DNA from: Frankiaceae bacterium
Lineage (GTDB): Bacteria; Actinomycetota; Actinomycetes; JAFAQI01
Assembly (NCBI GenBank): GCA_025929365.1
Contig: JAICMG010000009.1
Location: 1 to 37,283 of the forward strand
Direction: 5' to 3'
Length of the DNA stretch: 37,283 nucleotides
The notes under the pieces are model-generated. The model did no database searches and was not told the origin of the DNA. It saw only the letters and a program-made list of their open reading frames with translations. A program made the translations under genes and the position numbers. This document shows, piece after piece, positions 6,509 through 13,921 of this stretch (its first letter is position 1; every line of letters starts with the position of its first letter).

Positions 6509-7527
6509 AGATGCGCACCCTCGGACGTACCGGCGTGAAGGTCAGCCCACTGTGCCTCGGCGCAATGATGTTCGGCGCCTGGGGCGAGCCGGACCACAAC
6601 GAGTCGATCCGGATCATCGACCACGCCCTCGACTCCGGCATCAACTTCATCGACACGGCTGACATGTACTCCTCCGGCGAGTCGGAGGAGATCGTCGGCA
6701 AGGCGCTCATCGGCAAGCGCGACACCGTCGTGCTCGCCACGAAGTTTCACGGCGCGATGAGCTTCGACCCCAACGAGCAGGGCAACTCCCGACGCTGGAT
6801 CGTCAAGGAGGTCGAGAACTCCCTGCGCCGGCTGCAGACCGACTACATCGACCTCTACCAGGTGCACCGGCCGAGCCCGGAGACAGACATCGACGACACG
6901 CTGGCCGCACTGAGCGATCTGATCCGCGCCGGCAAGGTCCGCTACATCGGCACCTCGACCTACCCCGCGCACGAGATCGTCGAAGCTCAGTTCATCGCCC
7001 GCGAACGAGGGCGCGAGCGCTTCGTGTGCGAGCAGCCGCCGTACTCGCTGCTGGTGCGCGGCATCGAGCGCGACGTCCTTCCGGTCGCCGAGCAGTACGG
7101 CATGGGCGTCATCCCGTGGAGCCCCCTCGCGGGGGGGTGGCTGTCCGGCAAGTGGCGCAAGGACGGCTCGGACAACGAGAGCAGGCGAGCCGCCTTGCTG
7201 CCGGACCGCTACGACCTGTCGATCCCCGGGAACCAGCGCAAGCTCGACGCCGCCGACGCGCTGGCGATCCTCGCCGACAAGCACGGGATGTCGCTGATCC
7301 ACCTGGCGATCGCCTTCGTGATCAACCACCCCGCGGTGACCTCCGCGATCCTCGGCCCCCGCACGATGGAGCACCTCGATTCCCAGCTCGGTGCGGCGGA
7401 CATCGCGCTGACCGACGAGATCCTCGACGCGATCGACGAGATCGTGCCGCCGGGAGTGACGCTGCACGAGGCGGACCGCGGTTACGACCCGCCTGCCATC
7501 ACCGAACCCGCGCGGCGGCGGCGCTAA
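6505..7527 (+). CDS. Aldo/keto reductase
   Basis: A 340-residue NAD(P)H-dependent oxidoreductase of the aldo/keto reductase TIM-barrel family. The catalytic tetrad is visible: Asp and Tyr in FIDTADMYSSG, Lys in VLATKFHG and His in YQVHRPSP. The C-terminal part carries the cofactor segment SAILGPRTMEHLDSQL. The general layout matches YajO/YhdN-like reductases of aldehydes or ketones; the substrate is unknown. ATG 6505 is chosen over the longer frame starting at 6379 because GGAGGG (6491-6496) lies 8 nt before it and the longer version overlaps the divergent dehydratase gene. A possible seven-codon leader ends on its start codon. Its stop overlaps the stop of the convergent PfkB kinase. Confidence 0.94.
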   Translation: MKMRTLGRTGVKVSPLCLGAMMFGAWGEPDHNESIRIIDHALDSGINFIDTADMYSSGESEEIVGKALIGKRDTVVLATKFHGAMSFDPNEQGNSRRWIVKEVENSLRRLQTDYIDLYQVHRPSPETDIDDTLAALSDLIRAGKVRYIGTSTYPAHEIVEAQFIARERGRERFVCEQPPYSLLVRGIERDVLPVAEQYGMGVIPWSPLAGGWLSGKWRKDGSDNESRRAALLPDRYDLSIPGNQRKLDAADALAILADKHGMSLIHLAIAFVINHPAVTSAILGPRTMEHLDSQLGAADIALTDEILDAIDEIVPPGVTLHEADRGYDPPAITEPARRRR

Positions 7528-8456
7528 GCGTGGGCGATGAACGTCTCGACGGCCGCGAGGTCGAACTCGCCGTGATCCGAACCCAGCCCTTGCGCGACCA
7601 GACCGGCCGTCGCGCAGCCGAGAACCGCGGCGTCACGCGGCGACCGGCCTAGCGACAGGCCGCGCAGGAAGCCCGCCGAGAACGCGTCCCCGCATCCCGA
7701 CGTGTCGACGACCTCAACCGTGAACGCCGGCACACGCTCGATGCCGTCGGCAGAGGCAATGACTGCGCCATCCGCGCCGACGGTTGCCGCGACGCAGCCG
7801 ATCCCGCGATCGACGAGTGCAGCGCATCCTTCGTCCACGGATGTCGCACCCGTCAGGCCGAGCACCTGCTCGTCGTTGGGCAGGAGGTAGTCGAGGTGGG
7901 CAAAGATCGGCGCCACCCAGTCGATCAGCTCGGCCAGCTGCTCACCCGGCGCAAGCAAGTCTGCTGACGTCACCACGCCGCGCTCGCGCGCGAACGCAAG
8001 CACCTGTGCGGCGCCCTCCCCGCCCATGAACTCCGGTCCGCCCATGTGAAGGTGCGTGGCACCCGCAATCAGCTCCCGCGGCGCATCGTCGGATGTGTAG
8101 GTGCCGTTGGCACCGACCACGTGAAACGCCGGTCGCGAGCCGTCAGCGCGGATCGGCAGCACGCTTGCCGACGTCTGCACGCCGTCACGGCGTACGAGGT
8201 TCGAGGTGTCGATCCCGAAGTTGCTGAGCAGGCCGAGCAGGACCTCGCCTAACGGATCGGTGCCGATCGCACCGGCTGACCACACGTCGGCACCAAGCTT
8301 CGCAAGCGTGATCGCGGTGCCGCCCGCCGTGCCGGCCGCGGTCATCCGGATCTCCTCGACGAGCTGACCGCCCTGCCCCTCGGGGATCGCCTCCACCGGA
8401 CGCACGAGGACGTCGACCACATGTACGCCGAGGGCGACCACCTTCATGGGCTTCAT
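7524..8456 (-). CDS. PfkB-family carbohydrate kinase
   Basis: A 310-residue ribokinase/PfkB-family sugar or nucleoside kinase. The N-terminal substrate region has AAGTAGGTAIT (40-50). The C-terminal signature DTSGCGDAF (251-259) contains the catalytic base Asp257 and the anion hole, and GSDHGEFDL (292-300) closes the adenine pocket. The substrate is not evident. The start is ATG 8456; a second ATG at 8447 is possible. The first is preferred because its ATGA overlaps the stop of the upstream secreted protein gene, implying translational coupling. The open frame continues 95 codons further upstream, but that part is an out-of-frame reading of the upstream gene and its repeat tract (Asp/Thr/Leu repeats) and is not protein sequence. 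The stop overlaps the reductase stop. Confidence 0.92.
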   Translation of the reverse strand: MKPMKVVALGVHVVDVLVRPVEAIPEGQGGQLVEEIRMTAAGTAGGTAITLAKLGADVWSAGAIGTDPLGEVLLGLLSNFGIDTSNLVRRDGVQTSASVLPIRADGSRPAFHVVGANGTYTSDDAPRELIAGATHLHMGGPEFMGGEGAAQVLAFARERGVVTSADLLAPGEQLAELIDWVAPIFAHLDYLLPNDEQVLGLTGATSVDEGCAALVDRGIGCVAATVGADGAVIASADGIERVPAFTVEVVDTSGCGDAFSAGFLRGLSLGRSPRDAAVLGCATAGLVAQGLGSDHGEFDLAAVETFIAHA

Positions 8457-9229
8457 GGTGTCGAGGTCGGTGTCGAGGTCGATGTCGAGGTCGATGTCGA
8501 GGTCGGTGTCGAGGTCGGTGTCGAGGTCGGTGTCGAGGTCGGTGTCGAGGTCGGTGTCGGGCTTGGGGTCGGCGGCGGCGCACCGTTCACCGTGATCGAC
8601 ACGCCGGCATAGGAAACCGCGCCGTGCACGTCGGCGTAGCGCAGCACGAACGACGACGCGCCGGCCGTCGTCGGCGTACCGGCGATCCTCGAGCCGCTCA
8701 GCGACAGCCCCGGGGGCAGGCTGCCCGACGACACCACCCACGACCCGGACGTGCCGTGCGCGACGGTGAGCGAAGCGGTGTACCCCACGCCAACGGTGCC
8801 GTCCGGCAGCGAGGTCGACGTGATGGTCGGCACGTCGCCGGTCAGCACCGTGACGGTCGCCGCCGTCGCGGTCTGGCCGTGGCCCTTGGCGAAGACGGCG
8901 AAGGAGTACCTCGACGTCGGCACGAGGCCGTACACGGTCACCGAATGCTTGCCGCGCGGCACGACGCCGGCCGAGTCACCGGCAGTCGCGGTGCGCGGCG
9001 CTCGACGGCCGTACGCGTATCTCACGGCCGCCTTGGTGACCAGCCTTGACGACGGCCAGCGCCACGAAACCGTGACCCCCGGCCCGTTGACCGCCGTAGC
9101 CGTGAGTCCATGCACCGGCGCACCTGTGGCTGACGCAGCGGCACCACCGACCCCGCGGACGACGAGGACCGGCGACAACGCCACCGCCACGACGACAGCG
9201 GACCGCAGCTTCCCTCGCAGCGTCGGCAC
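8453..9229 (-). CDS. Secreted FN3/Ig-like protein with Thr/Ser/Pro repeat tail
   Basis: A 258-residue predicted secreted protein of unknown function. Residues 1-35 form a signal peptide (RGKLRS, a hydrophobic core, then AAASA). Residues about 37-131 look like a fibronectin type III domain and about 134-215 like a putative Ig (He_PIG) domain, with the hallmark LPPGLSLSGSRIAGTP. The tail 218-258 is Pro/Thr/Ser only, mostly TSTP units, and then the protein stops. Such tails are normally linkers to a catalytic or anchoring module, and none follows; no LPXTG or membrane anchor is present. GTG 9229 is chosen because TACCGT lies 6 nt upstream (leaderless). Its TGA overlaps the start of the PfkB kinase. 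It diverges from a secreted GH5 glycosidase that lacks accessory modules. Confidence 0.8.
   Translation of the reverse strand: MPTLRGKLRSAVVVAVALSPVLVVRGVGGAAASATGAPVHGLTATAVNGPGVTVSWRWPSSRLVTKAAVRYAYGRRAPRTATAGDSAGVVPRGKHSVTVYGLVPTSRYSFAVFAKGHGQTATAATVTVLTGDVPTITSTSLPDGTVGVGYTASLTVAHGTSGSWVVSSGSLPPGLSLSGSRIAGTPTTAGASSFVLRYADVHGAVSYAGVSITVNGAPPPTPSPTPTSTPTSTPTSTPTSTPTSTSTSTSTSTPTSTP
8457..8552 (-). repeat. Eight tandem 12-bp repeats encoding TSTP
   Basis: Eight head-to-tail copies of GGTGTCGAGGTC (plus strand), with GATGTCGAGGTC in copies 3 and 4, followed by one decayed copy. On the coding strand they encode the Thr/Ser/Pro tail. Because the unit is 12 bp, copy-number change keeps frame. 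The last repeat touches the overlapping stop/start with the PfkB kinase. Confidence 0.95.
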
Positions 9230-9235
9230 GGGACG

Positions 9236-9241
9236 ACGGTA
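9236..9241 (-). promoter_or_regulatory. Putative -10 box of the secreted FN3/Ig gene
   Basis: On the minus strand TACCGT (TAnnnT) ends 6 nt before the GTG at 9229, so transcription would begin at the start codon. This decides the start, since no Shine-Dalgarno sequence is present. Confidence 0.5.
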
Positions 9242-9406
9242 TCGAGGCGGGCTTACCTTGGTGGACGAGCGACATGTGCGGGGGCAGAGCAGCCATTCAC
9301 CACGTCGTGCGACGGCACGCCCAACGGGTTGGGACACGACGTCCGGGCCCCATTTCCGTCAGGGCGGCTAGGTGGATTCGCCGCCAACTGGGTAGGGAGG
9401 CTCCCG

Positions 9407-10477
9407 ATGCGGTCCCGCGTAGCGCTGCTCGGCGCTGTGATTGTCGCGGCAGCCAGCCTCTCTGTCGTCACCGCTGTCACAGCAGGCACGCCCGCCTCGA
9501 CCTCCGCACTTCACCACCACGCTCGGCCGATCGAGCTGAGCGTGTCCGGCAGGCACCTGGTCGACGCGAGCGGCCGGGCCGTTCAGCTCAACGGGTTCAG
9601 CCACTCGGGATCTGAATATGCCTGCGCCCAGGGGTGGGGCATCTTCGACGGCCCGGTGGGCAACAAGGCGATCGCCGCGATGACGTCGTGGCACCCCCAG
9701 ATCGTCCGAGTACCGCTCAACGAGGACTGCTGGCTCGGGATCAACGGCGTCAAGCCGCGTTACGGCGGTGCGGCGTACCGCTCGGCGATCCGGTCTTACG
9801 TCAGGCGACTCGAGGATCACGGCCTCGACGTCGACCTCGAACTGCATTGGAGCGCGCCGGGGGCCACGCTCGCGACGGGGCAGTCGCCGATGCCGGACGC
9901 CGACCACTCGCCGCCGTTCTGGACGTCGGTGGCCAACACGTTCGGCGGCGACCATGCCGTGGTCTTCGAGCTTTTCAACGAACCGCACGGTGTGAGCTGG
10001 TCATGTTGGCTCAACGGGTGCACCGTCAACGGCTACCAGGCGGTGGGGATGCAGGCTCTTCTCAACGCCGTGCGAGGGACCGGCGCAGACAACATCGTTC
10101 TCGCGGGTGGGATCGGTTGGTCGAACGACCTGTCGAAGTGGCTCGCCCACGAACCGCACGACGCCCTGCACCAGCTCGGCGCGGTCGCGCACGTCTACAA
10201 CTTCTCCGCGTGCAATCACGCCACGTGCTGGAAGCACAAGTACCTCAAGGTGGCCCGTCACGTTCCGTTGGTGACCACCGAGCTCGGCGACAACAGCTGC
10301 ACGGGCGGCTATGTCCGCCGATACATGCGCTGGGCGGATCGGCACGGCATCTCCTACCTTGCCTGGGCGTGGAACACCTGGAACTGCAAGTCCGGGCCGG
10401 CCATCATCTCGTCGTACGACGGGAGCCCCACCAACCTCGGCAAGTCGATCCGAGCGCACTTCCGCGCGCGGTACTAG
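9407..10477 (+). CDS. Secreted GH5-family glycoside hydrolase (cellulase-like)
   Basis: A 356-residue exported glycosidase. Residues 1-27 form a signal peptide with a long hydrophobic core ending near TAVTAG. The rest is a GH5-like barrel: LNGFSHSGSE near the first strand, RVPLNEDCW (101-109), ELHW (145-148), FELFNEPHG with the acid/base Glu192, AHVYNF, and TTELGD with the nucleophile Glu292. Several cysteines (73, 108, 200, 205, 269, 274, 298, 327) suggest disulfides. Endoglucanase or exo-beta-glucanase/mannanase activity is likely but the substrate is not decided by sequence. GGGAGG 6 nt before ATG 9407 supports the start. It has no binding module or linker, and is divergent from an FN3/Ig protein that ends in a bare linker. 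Confidence 0.9.
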   Translation: MRSRVALLGAVIVAAASLSVVTAVTAGTPASTSALHHHARPIELSVSGRHLVDASGRAVQLNGFSHSGSEYACAQGWGIFDGPVGNKAIAAMTSWHPQIVRVPLNEDCWLGINGVKPRYGGAAYRSAIRSYVRRLEDHGLDVDLELHWSAPGATLATGQSPMPDADHSPPFWTSVANTFGGDHAVVFELFNEPHGVSWSCWLNGCTVNGYQAVGMQALLNAVRGTGADNIVLAGGIGWSNDLSKWLAHEPHDALHQLGAVAHVYNFSACNHATCWKHKYLKVARHVPLVTTELGDNSCTGGYVRRYMRWADRHGISYLAWAWNTWNCKSGPAIISSYDGSPTNLGKSIRAHFRARY

Positions 10478-10526
10478 TCCGCGACCCTGCTGAGCGACTG
10501 CTCGGCGTCTCCCCTACGCTGCGTGG

Positions 10527-10536
10527 AACGATCGTT
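10527..10536. promoter_or_regulatory. Palindrome AACGATCGTT, possible operator
   Basis: A perfect 10-bp palindrome ends 15 bp before the ATG of the dehydrogenase at 10552, in a 74-bp gap. Its shape fits operators of TetR-like dimers, but no regulator gene is adjacent. Chance occurrence is possible. Confidence 0.35.
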
Positions 10537-10551
10537 ACAGCGGGAGGGACG

Positions 10552-11640
10552 ATGTCCAAGGCCGGGGACCGCACGTCGATATCCGGCGACCGCAAGATTC
10601 GGGTGGTCCAATGGACGACCGGCAATGTCGCGCGCCAGGCCGTCAAGGCCGTCGTCGAGCGACCCGATCTCGAGCTCGTCGGGCTGTACGCCTTCAGCGC
10701 GGACAAGGTCGGCAGGGACGTCGCCGAGCTCGCCGAGCTCGACCACGCGACCGGTGTCACGGCGACGGACGACATCGACGCATTGATCGCGCTCAAGCCC
10801 GACGCGGTGCTCTACATGCCGTTGCATCCTGACGTCGAGCACCTCACGACGCTGTTGCGCGCCGGGATCAATGTGCTGTCGACTGCCTCGTTCCTCACCG
10901 GGCGTGCCTACGGGGAGGAGGCGCGCAACGCCCTGAAGGAAGCCGCGGAGGCCGGCGGCGCGAGCCTGTTCGGCGGCGGCGTCAACCCCGGCTTCGCGGA
11001 CTACCTCGCCGCCGTCGCCTCCGGCGTCTGCCGCGAGGTGAACTACGTCCGCATCCTCGAGTCCTTCGACATCGGCACCTGGGCGGGTGACGCCAACCAG
11101 GACGAGCTCGGCTGGGGCCGTCCGGCCGGCGACCCGGGCCACGACAAGGACATCGAGAAGGCCACGGCGCCGTTCGGCGATGCCGTGGAGGCCCTCGCCG
11201 AGCTGTTGCGGGCCGCGGTCGACGACATTCGCTGCGAGGTCGACTTCGCCCACACAACCACCGACCTCGACGTCGCCAACCGCGATGTGAAGGCGGGCAC
11301 GGTCGCGGGGATCGATGCGAAGTGGTTCGGCTCGATCGAGGGCACCGATGTCATCGAGGTCAACGTGCGCTGGACGATCACGCCATTCCTCGACCCGGCA
11401 TGGGAGGTGGCGATGGCGTACCAGATGGAGGTGCGCGGACATCCGCAGGTGAACATCCGCGCCGAGGTCCTCCCACAGGACTTCGAGTCGATGTCGCTGG
11501 AGGAGATGCTCGCGATCGGGTCCGTGATCACGGCAATGCCGGTCGTCAACGCGATCCCCGCTGTCGTTGATGCGCGGCCGGGAATCGTGACCTACGCCGA
11601 CCTACCGGCACAAGCCTCGCGTCTCGTCGTCAGGAAGTGA
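10552..11640 (+). CDS. NAD(P)-dependent dehydrogenase, dihydrodipicolinate reductase-like
   Basis: A 362-residue Rossmann-fold oxidoreductase of the type annotated in mycobacteria and relatives as 'dihydrodipicolinate reductase-like' or 'NAD(P)H-dependent amine dehydrogenase family'. The N-terminus IRVVQWTTGNVARQAVKAVV is the hallmark cofactor-binding loop, with TGNVA in place of the usual GxGxxG. LFGGGVNPGFADYL begins the substrate domain, and WTITPFLDPAW lies in the second half. It is unlikely to be the lysine-pathway enzyme DapB, which is about 100 residues shorter and has different motifs. The physiological substrate is unknown. GGAGG (10543-10547) lies 4 nt before the ATG, a short spacing, and a palindromic possible operator lies just upstream. 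It stands alone after the GH5 gene. Confidence 0.82.
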   Translation: MSKAGDRTSISGDRKIRVVQWTTGNVARQAVKAVVERPDLELVGLYAFSADKVGRDVAELAELDHATGVTATDDIDALIALKPDAVLYMPLHPDVEHLTTLLRAGINVLSTASFLTGRAYGEEARNALKEAAEAGGASLFGGGVNPGFADYLAAVASGVCREVNYVRILESFDIGTWAGDANQDELGWGRPAGDPGHDKDIEKATAPFGDAVEALAELLRAAVDDIRCEVDFAHTTTDLDVANRDVKAGTVAGIDAKWFGSIEGTDVIEVNVRWTITPFLDPAWEVAMAYQMEVRGHPQVNIRAEVLPQDFESMSLEEMLAIGSVITAMPVVNAIPAVVDARPGIVTYADLPAQASRLVVRK

Positions 11641-11684
11641 GCCCGGCCGCGACGGCGGCGTCTGCGCGGCCGCTCTCGCGGCGT

Positions 11685-11690
11685 CATAAT
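11685..11690 (+). promoter_or_regulatory. Putative -10 box of the esterase gene
   Basis: CATAAT ends 7 nt before the ATG at 11698 with no Shine-Dalgarno sequence between, fitting a leaderless transcript that begins at the start codon. No -35 is recognised. Confidence 0.5.
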
Positions 11691-11697
11691 CTCCGCG

Positions 11698-12606
11698 ATG
11701 GCCGCCGAGGAGATCCACCCCGACCTGCAACGTGCCGCACGGTTTCTGCCGCGAGGCGGGATCGGGCCGCGAAGCGCCGCGTTCGCGAGGACGCTTCAGC
11801 CGATCCTCATGCGCCGCACCCCGCCTGGCGTCAGCATCGTGCGTCTGGACCACATCTCGATCCGCCTGCACACACCGGCAGAGCAGCAGACACCGGGACC
11901 GGTGTTTCTCTGGATTCATGGCGGCGGCTACGTGCTCGGCACGGCGTCGCAGGATGACCCGCTCTGCGCGCAGGTCGCGCGCAACCTCGGGGTGACGGTC
12001 GCGGCGGTCGACTACCGCCTGGCACCGAGGTTTCCCTATCCCATTCCGCTCGAAGACTGCTACGACGCGCTTGCATGGCTCGCGGCGCAGCCGTTCACGG
12101 ACCCCTCGCGAATCGCGATCGGCGGCGCGAGCGCAGGCGGTGGTCTCGCCGCCGGGCTCGCGTTGCTGGCTCGTGACCGCGCCGCCATCACTCCCGTGTT
12201 GCAGCTGCTCGCCTATCCGATGATCGACGATCGCACCGCGATGCGGCGCGACATCGACCAGCGAGGCTTCCGGCTGTGGAACAACCGGGCGAACGCCTAC
12301 GGGTGGCGTTGCTACACCGGTCTAGAGCCTGGTGATGACCAGATCGACGGCTACGCGGCGGCTGCCCGCCATCATGACCTCGCGGGTGTCGCACCGGCGT
12401 GGATCGGAATCGGCACGCAAGACCTGTTCCACGACGAGAACCTCGCCTACGCGGAGCGGCTGCGGGCCGCCGGCGTCAAGTGCGAGCTCGAGGTCGTGCC
12501 CGGCGCGTTCCACGGCTTCGACGCCGTCGCCCCGAAGGCGCCGGTCACGAGACAGTTCCGCATCTCCCAGCTCGACGCGCTGCGGGCCGCACTACCCCCC
12601 GTCTAG
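11698..12606 (+). CDS. Alpha/beta hydrolase, hormone-sensitive lipase (type IV esterase) family
   Basis: A 302-residue esterase/lipase of the HSL family. The oxyanion-hole motif HGGG is at residues 74-77, the nucleophile Ser145 lies in GASAGGG, and the triad is completed by Asp242 (GTQDLFHDEN) and His272 (FHGFD). YRLAPRFPYP (106-115) is the other family signature. It hydrolyses ester bonds of short or medium chains; the substrate is unknown. There is no signal peptide, so it acts in the cytoplasm. The ATG at 11698 has no ribosome binding site but a CATAAT box 7 nt upstream, which suggests a leaderless transcript. It follows the dehydrogenase after 57 bp and is followed by about 400 bp without a confident gene. 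Confidence 0.93.
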   Translation: MAAEEIHPDLQRAARFLPRGGIGPRSAAFARTLQPILMRRTPPGVSIVRLDHISIRLHTPAEQQTPGPVFLWIHGGGYVLGTASQDDPLCAQVARNLGVTVAAVDYRLAPRFPYPIPLEDCYDALAWLAAQPFTDPSRIAIGGASAGGGLAAGLALLARDRAAITPVLQLLAYPMIDDRTAMRRDIDQRGFRLWNNRANAYGWRCYTGLEPGDDQIDGYAAAARHHDLAGVAPAWIGIGTQDLFHDENLAYAERLRAAGVKCELEVVPGAFHGFDAVAPKAPVTRQFRISQLDALRAALPPV

Positions 12607-13006
12607 CGACTCGCGCGTCGCCGTCACATGCTCGTGTCGTCGTCGCGCCGGAGAAGGTGGTAGGCGGCGACGCGGTTGCAGCGGTGCGACGACGAGGGAG
12701 GCACGTCGCATCGCAGCCCCCTCGGATGCGATGCGAAGTGCCGCCTCACTTGCGCCGGCCTCGACGTAGGCGACGACCGCCGCGCGTCGCGCCGCCGAAG
12801 CGCGCAGGGGCGATCGGCTGCACCGCTGGACGCTCGCGAGCACGCGGTTGGGCGCCGCGGGCCGCGGGTTCAGGTCGATCGCCACACGCTGAGACTCTCG
12901 CTGCCTGCACCGTCGCGAGCAGGGTCAAAAGTCCCGACCTGTCCGGCCAATCGTCCATCGCGCCGTACGCCTTGATCGACCGTGATGCGAGGCCGATGCT
13001 GGCGAT
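12607..13006. other. 400-bp stretch without a confident gene; possible minus-strand remnant
   Basis: No convincing complete gene is seen. On the minus strand the segment 12885-12720 reads as a plausible helix-turn-helix start (RRAAVVAYVEAGASEAAL at its core), after which the frame loses character and runs into the 3' end of the esterase. A shifted frame reads to a stop at 12625-12627 ending RVAAYHLLRRDDDTSM. A decayed small DNA-binding protein would explain this, but chance in GC-rich DNA is as likely. The stretch also holds a DevR-like box at 12919-12938. Confidence 0.3.
12919..12938. promoter_or_regulatory. DevR/DosR-like box upstream of carbamate kinase
   Basis: This 20-mer matches the palindromic DosR consensus TTSGGGACTWWAGTCCCSAA at 14 of 20 positions in either orientation; on the minus strand the core reads GGGACTTTTGACCC. 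It lies 69 bp before the carbamate kinase GTG. The kinase and the devR gene are neighbours, which supports function. The match is partial and remains a prediction. Confidence 0.45.
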
Positions 13007-13912
13007 GTGAGAATCGTCGTCGCGCTCGGCGGAAACGCACTGCTGCGACGCGGTGAGCACCCCGATGCCCGCATCCAAGAGGACAACATCCGCCGCGCCG
13101 CAGCCTCGATCGCCGAGCTCGCGCGCCACCATGACGTCGTCGTCACCCACGGCAATGGGCCCCAGGTCGGGATGCTTGCGCTCGAGAGCGAGCGCGACGG
13201 TTCACTCGCGGTTCCGTACCCTCTCGACGTCCTCGGCGCGGAGACCGCAGGGATGGTCGGTTACTGGCTGCAGCGCGAGCTCACCAACGAGCTCCCCGGC
13301 CGTCAGGTGGTCACCGTGCTGACGCAGACCGTCGTCGACCCCCAGGATCCAGCCTTCCACGCGCCGGCCAAGTTCATCGGACAGACCTACGACGAGGCGA
13401 CGGCCATGCACATGGCGGTCGAGTACGGCTGGACCGTCAAGCGCGACGGCCAGAGCTGGCGCCGGGTTGTGGCGTCTCCGTCGCCGGTCGAGTTCGTCGA
13501 GCTGGCCTCGATCAAGACCCTCGTCGACAGCGGAGCGCTCGTGGTGTGCGCGGGCGGGGGCGGCGTACCGGTCGTCCGGTCCGAGCACGGTCTGGCGGGT
13601 GTCGAGGCGGTCGTCGACAAGGACAGCGCCGCGGCGCTGATCGGGCGCCACCTCGGCGCCGACGTCTTGTTGCTCCTCACCGATGTTGCCGCGGTCGACC
13701 TCGACTTCGGGACCCCGCACGCCCGCCCGATCGGCCGGATCACCGCACGGGAGCTGCGCGCGATGCAGTTCCCGGCGGGGTCGATGGCACCCAAGATCGC
13801 GGCCGCCTGCGACTTCGTCGAATCCGGCGGCTCGTTCGCCGCGATCGGCGCGCTCGACCGGGCGGCCGAGCTGTGCTCCGGGTCGTCCGGGACCGTCGTC
13901 GTACGAAGCTGA
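13007..13912 (+). CDS. arcC: Carbamate kinase
   Basis: A 301-residue amino-acid-kinase-fold enzyme that makes ATP and carbamate from ADP and carbamoyl phosphate (or the reverse). Family motifs are ALGGNALL (6-13), HGNGPQVGML (48-57), the DKDSAAALIG loop near 205-214, LLLTDV, and GSMAPKIAAACDF near 260. The length matches the family (about 310). The usual arginine-deiminase partners ArcA and ArcB are not adjacent. Instead the gene converges on a DevR-type hypoxia regulator with 9 bp between the stops, and a DevR-like box lies upstream, so a role in ATP supply under low oxygen is a reasonable inference. The GTG start is set by the family N-terminus; there is no good ribosome binding site, and a weak -10 (GATGCT) lies 6 nt upstream. 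Confidence 0.93.
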   Translation: MRIVVALGGNALLRRGEHPDARIQEDNIRRAAASIAELARHHDVVVTHGNGPQVGMLALESERDGSLAVPYPLDVLGAETAGMVGYWLQRELTNELPGRQVVTVLTQTVVDPQDPAFHAPAKFIGQTYDEATAMHMAVEYGWTVKRDGQSWRRVVASPSPVEFVELASIKTLVDSGALVVCAGGGGVPVVRSEHGLAGVEAVVDKDSAAALIGRHLGADVLLLLTDVAAVDLDFGTPHARPIGRITARELRAMQFPAGSMAPKIAAACDFVESGGSFAAIGALDRAAELCSGSSGTVVVRS

Positions 13913-13921
13913 GGAGCGCCG

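Noticed and set aside
6451-7467. 338-residue minus-strand frame opposite the aldo/keto reductase
   Set aside because: It is an antisense frame of a well-supported gene in GC-rich DNA and has no recognisable domain.
8457-8564. Tandem repeats as a CRISPR array
   Set aside because: Units are 12 bp and contiguous with no spacers; they encode a Thr/Ser/Pro tail in frame.
8457-8741. N-terminal Asp/Thr/Leu-repeat extension of the PfkB kinase
   Set aside because: It is the other frame of the secreted protein gene; kinase homology starts at the ATG 8456/8447, and the ATGA overlap fixes the start.
10543-10562. GGGAC ... GTCC near the dehydrogenase start as a DevR box
   Set aside because: The half-sites are 3 nt apart instead of 4, and GGAGGG there is better explained as the ribosome binding site.
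12746-13150. 134-residue minus-strand frame across the carbamate kinase start
   Set aside because: It overlaps the conserved N-terminus of arcC and shows no family features.
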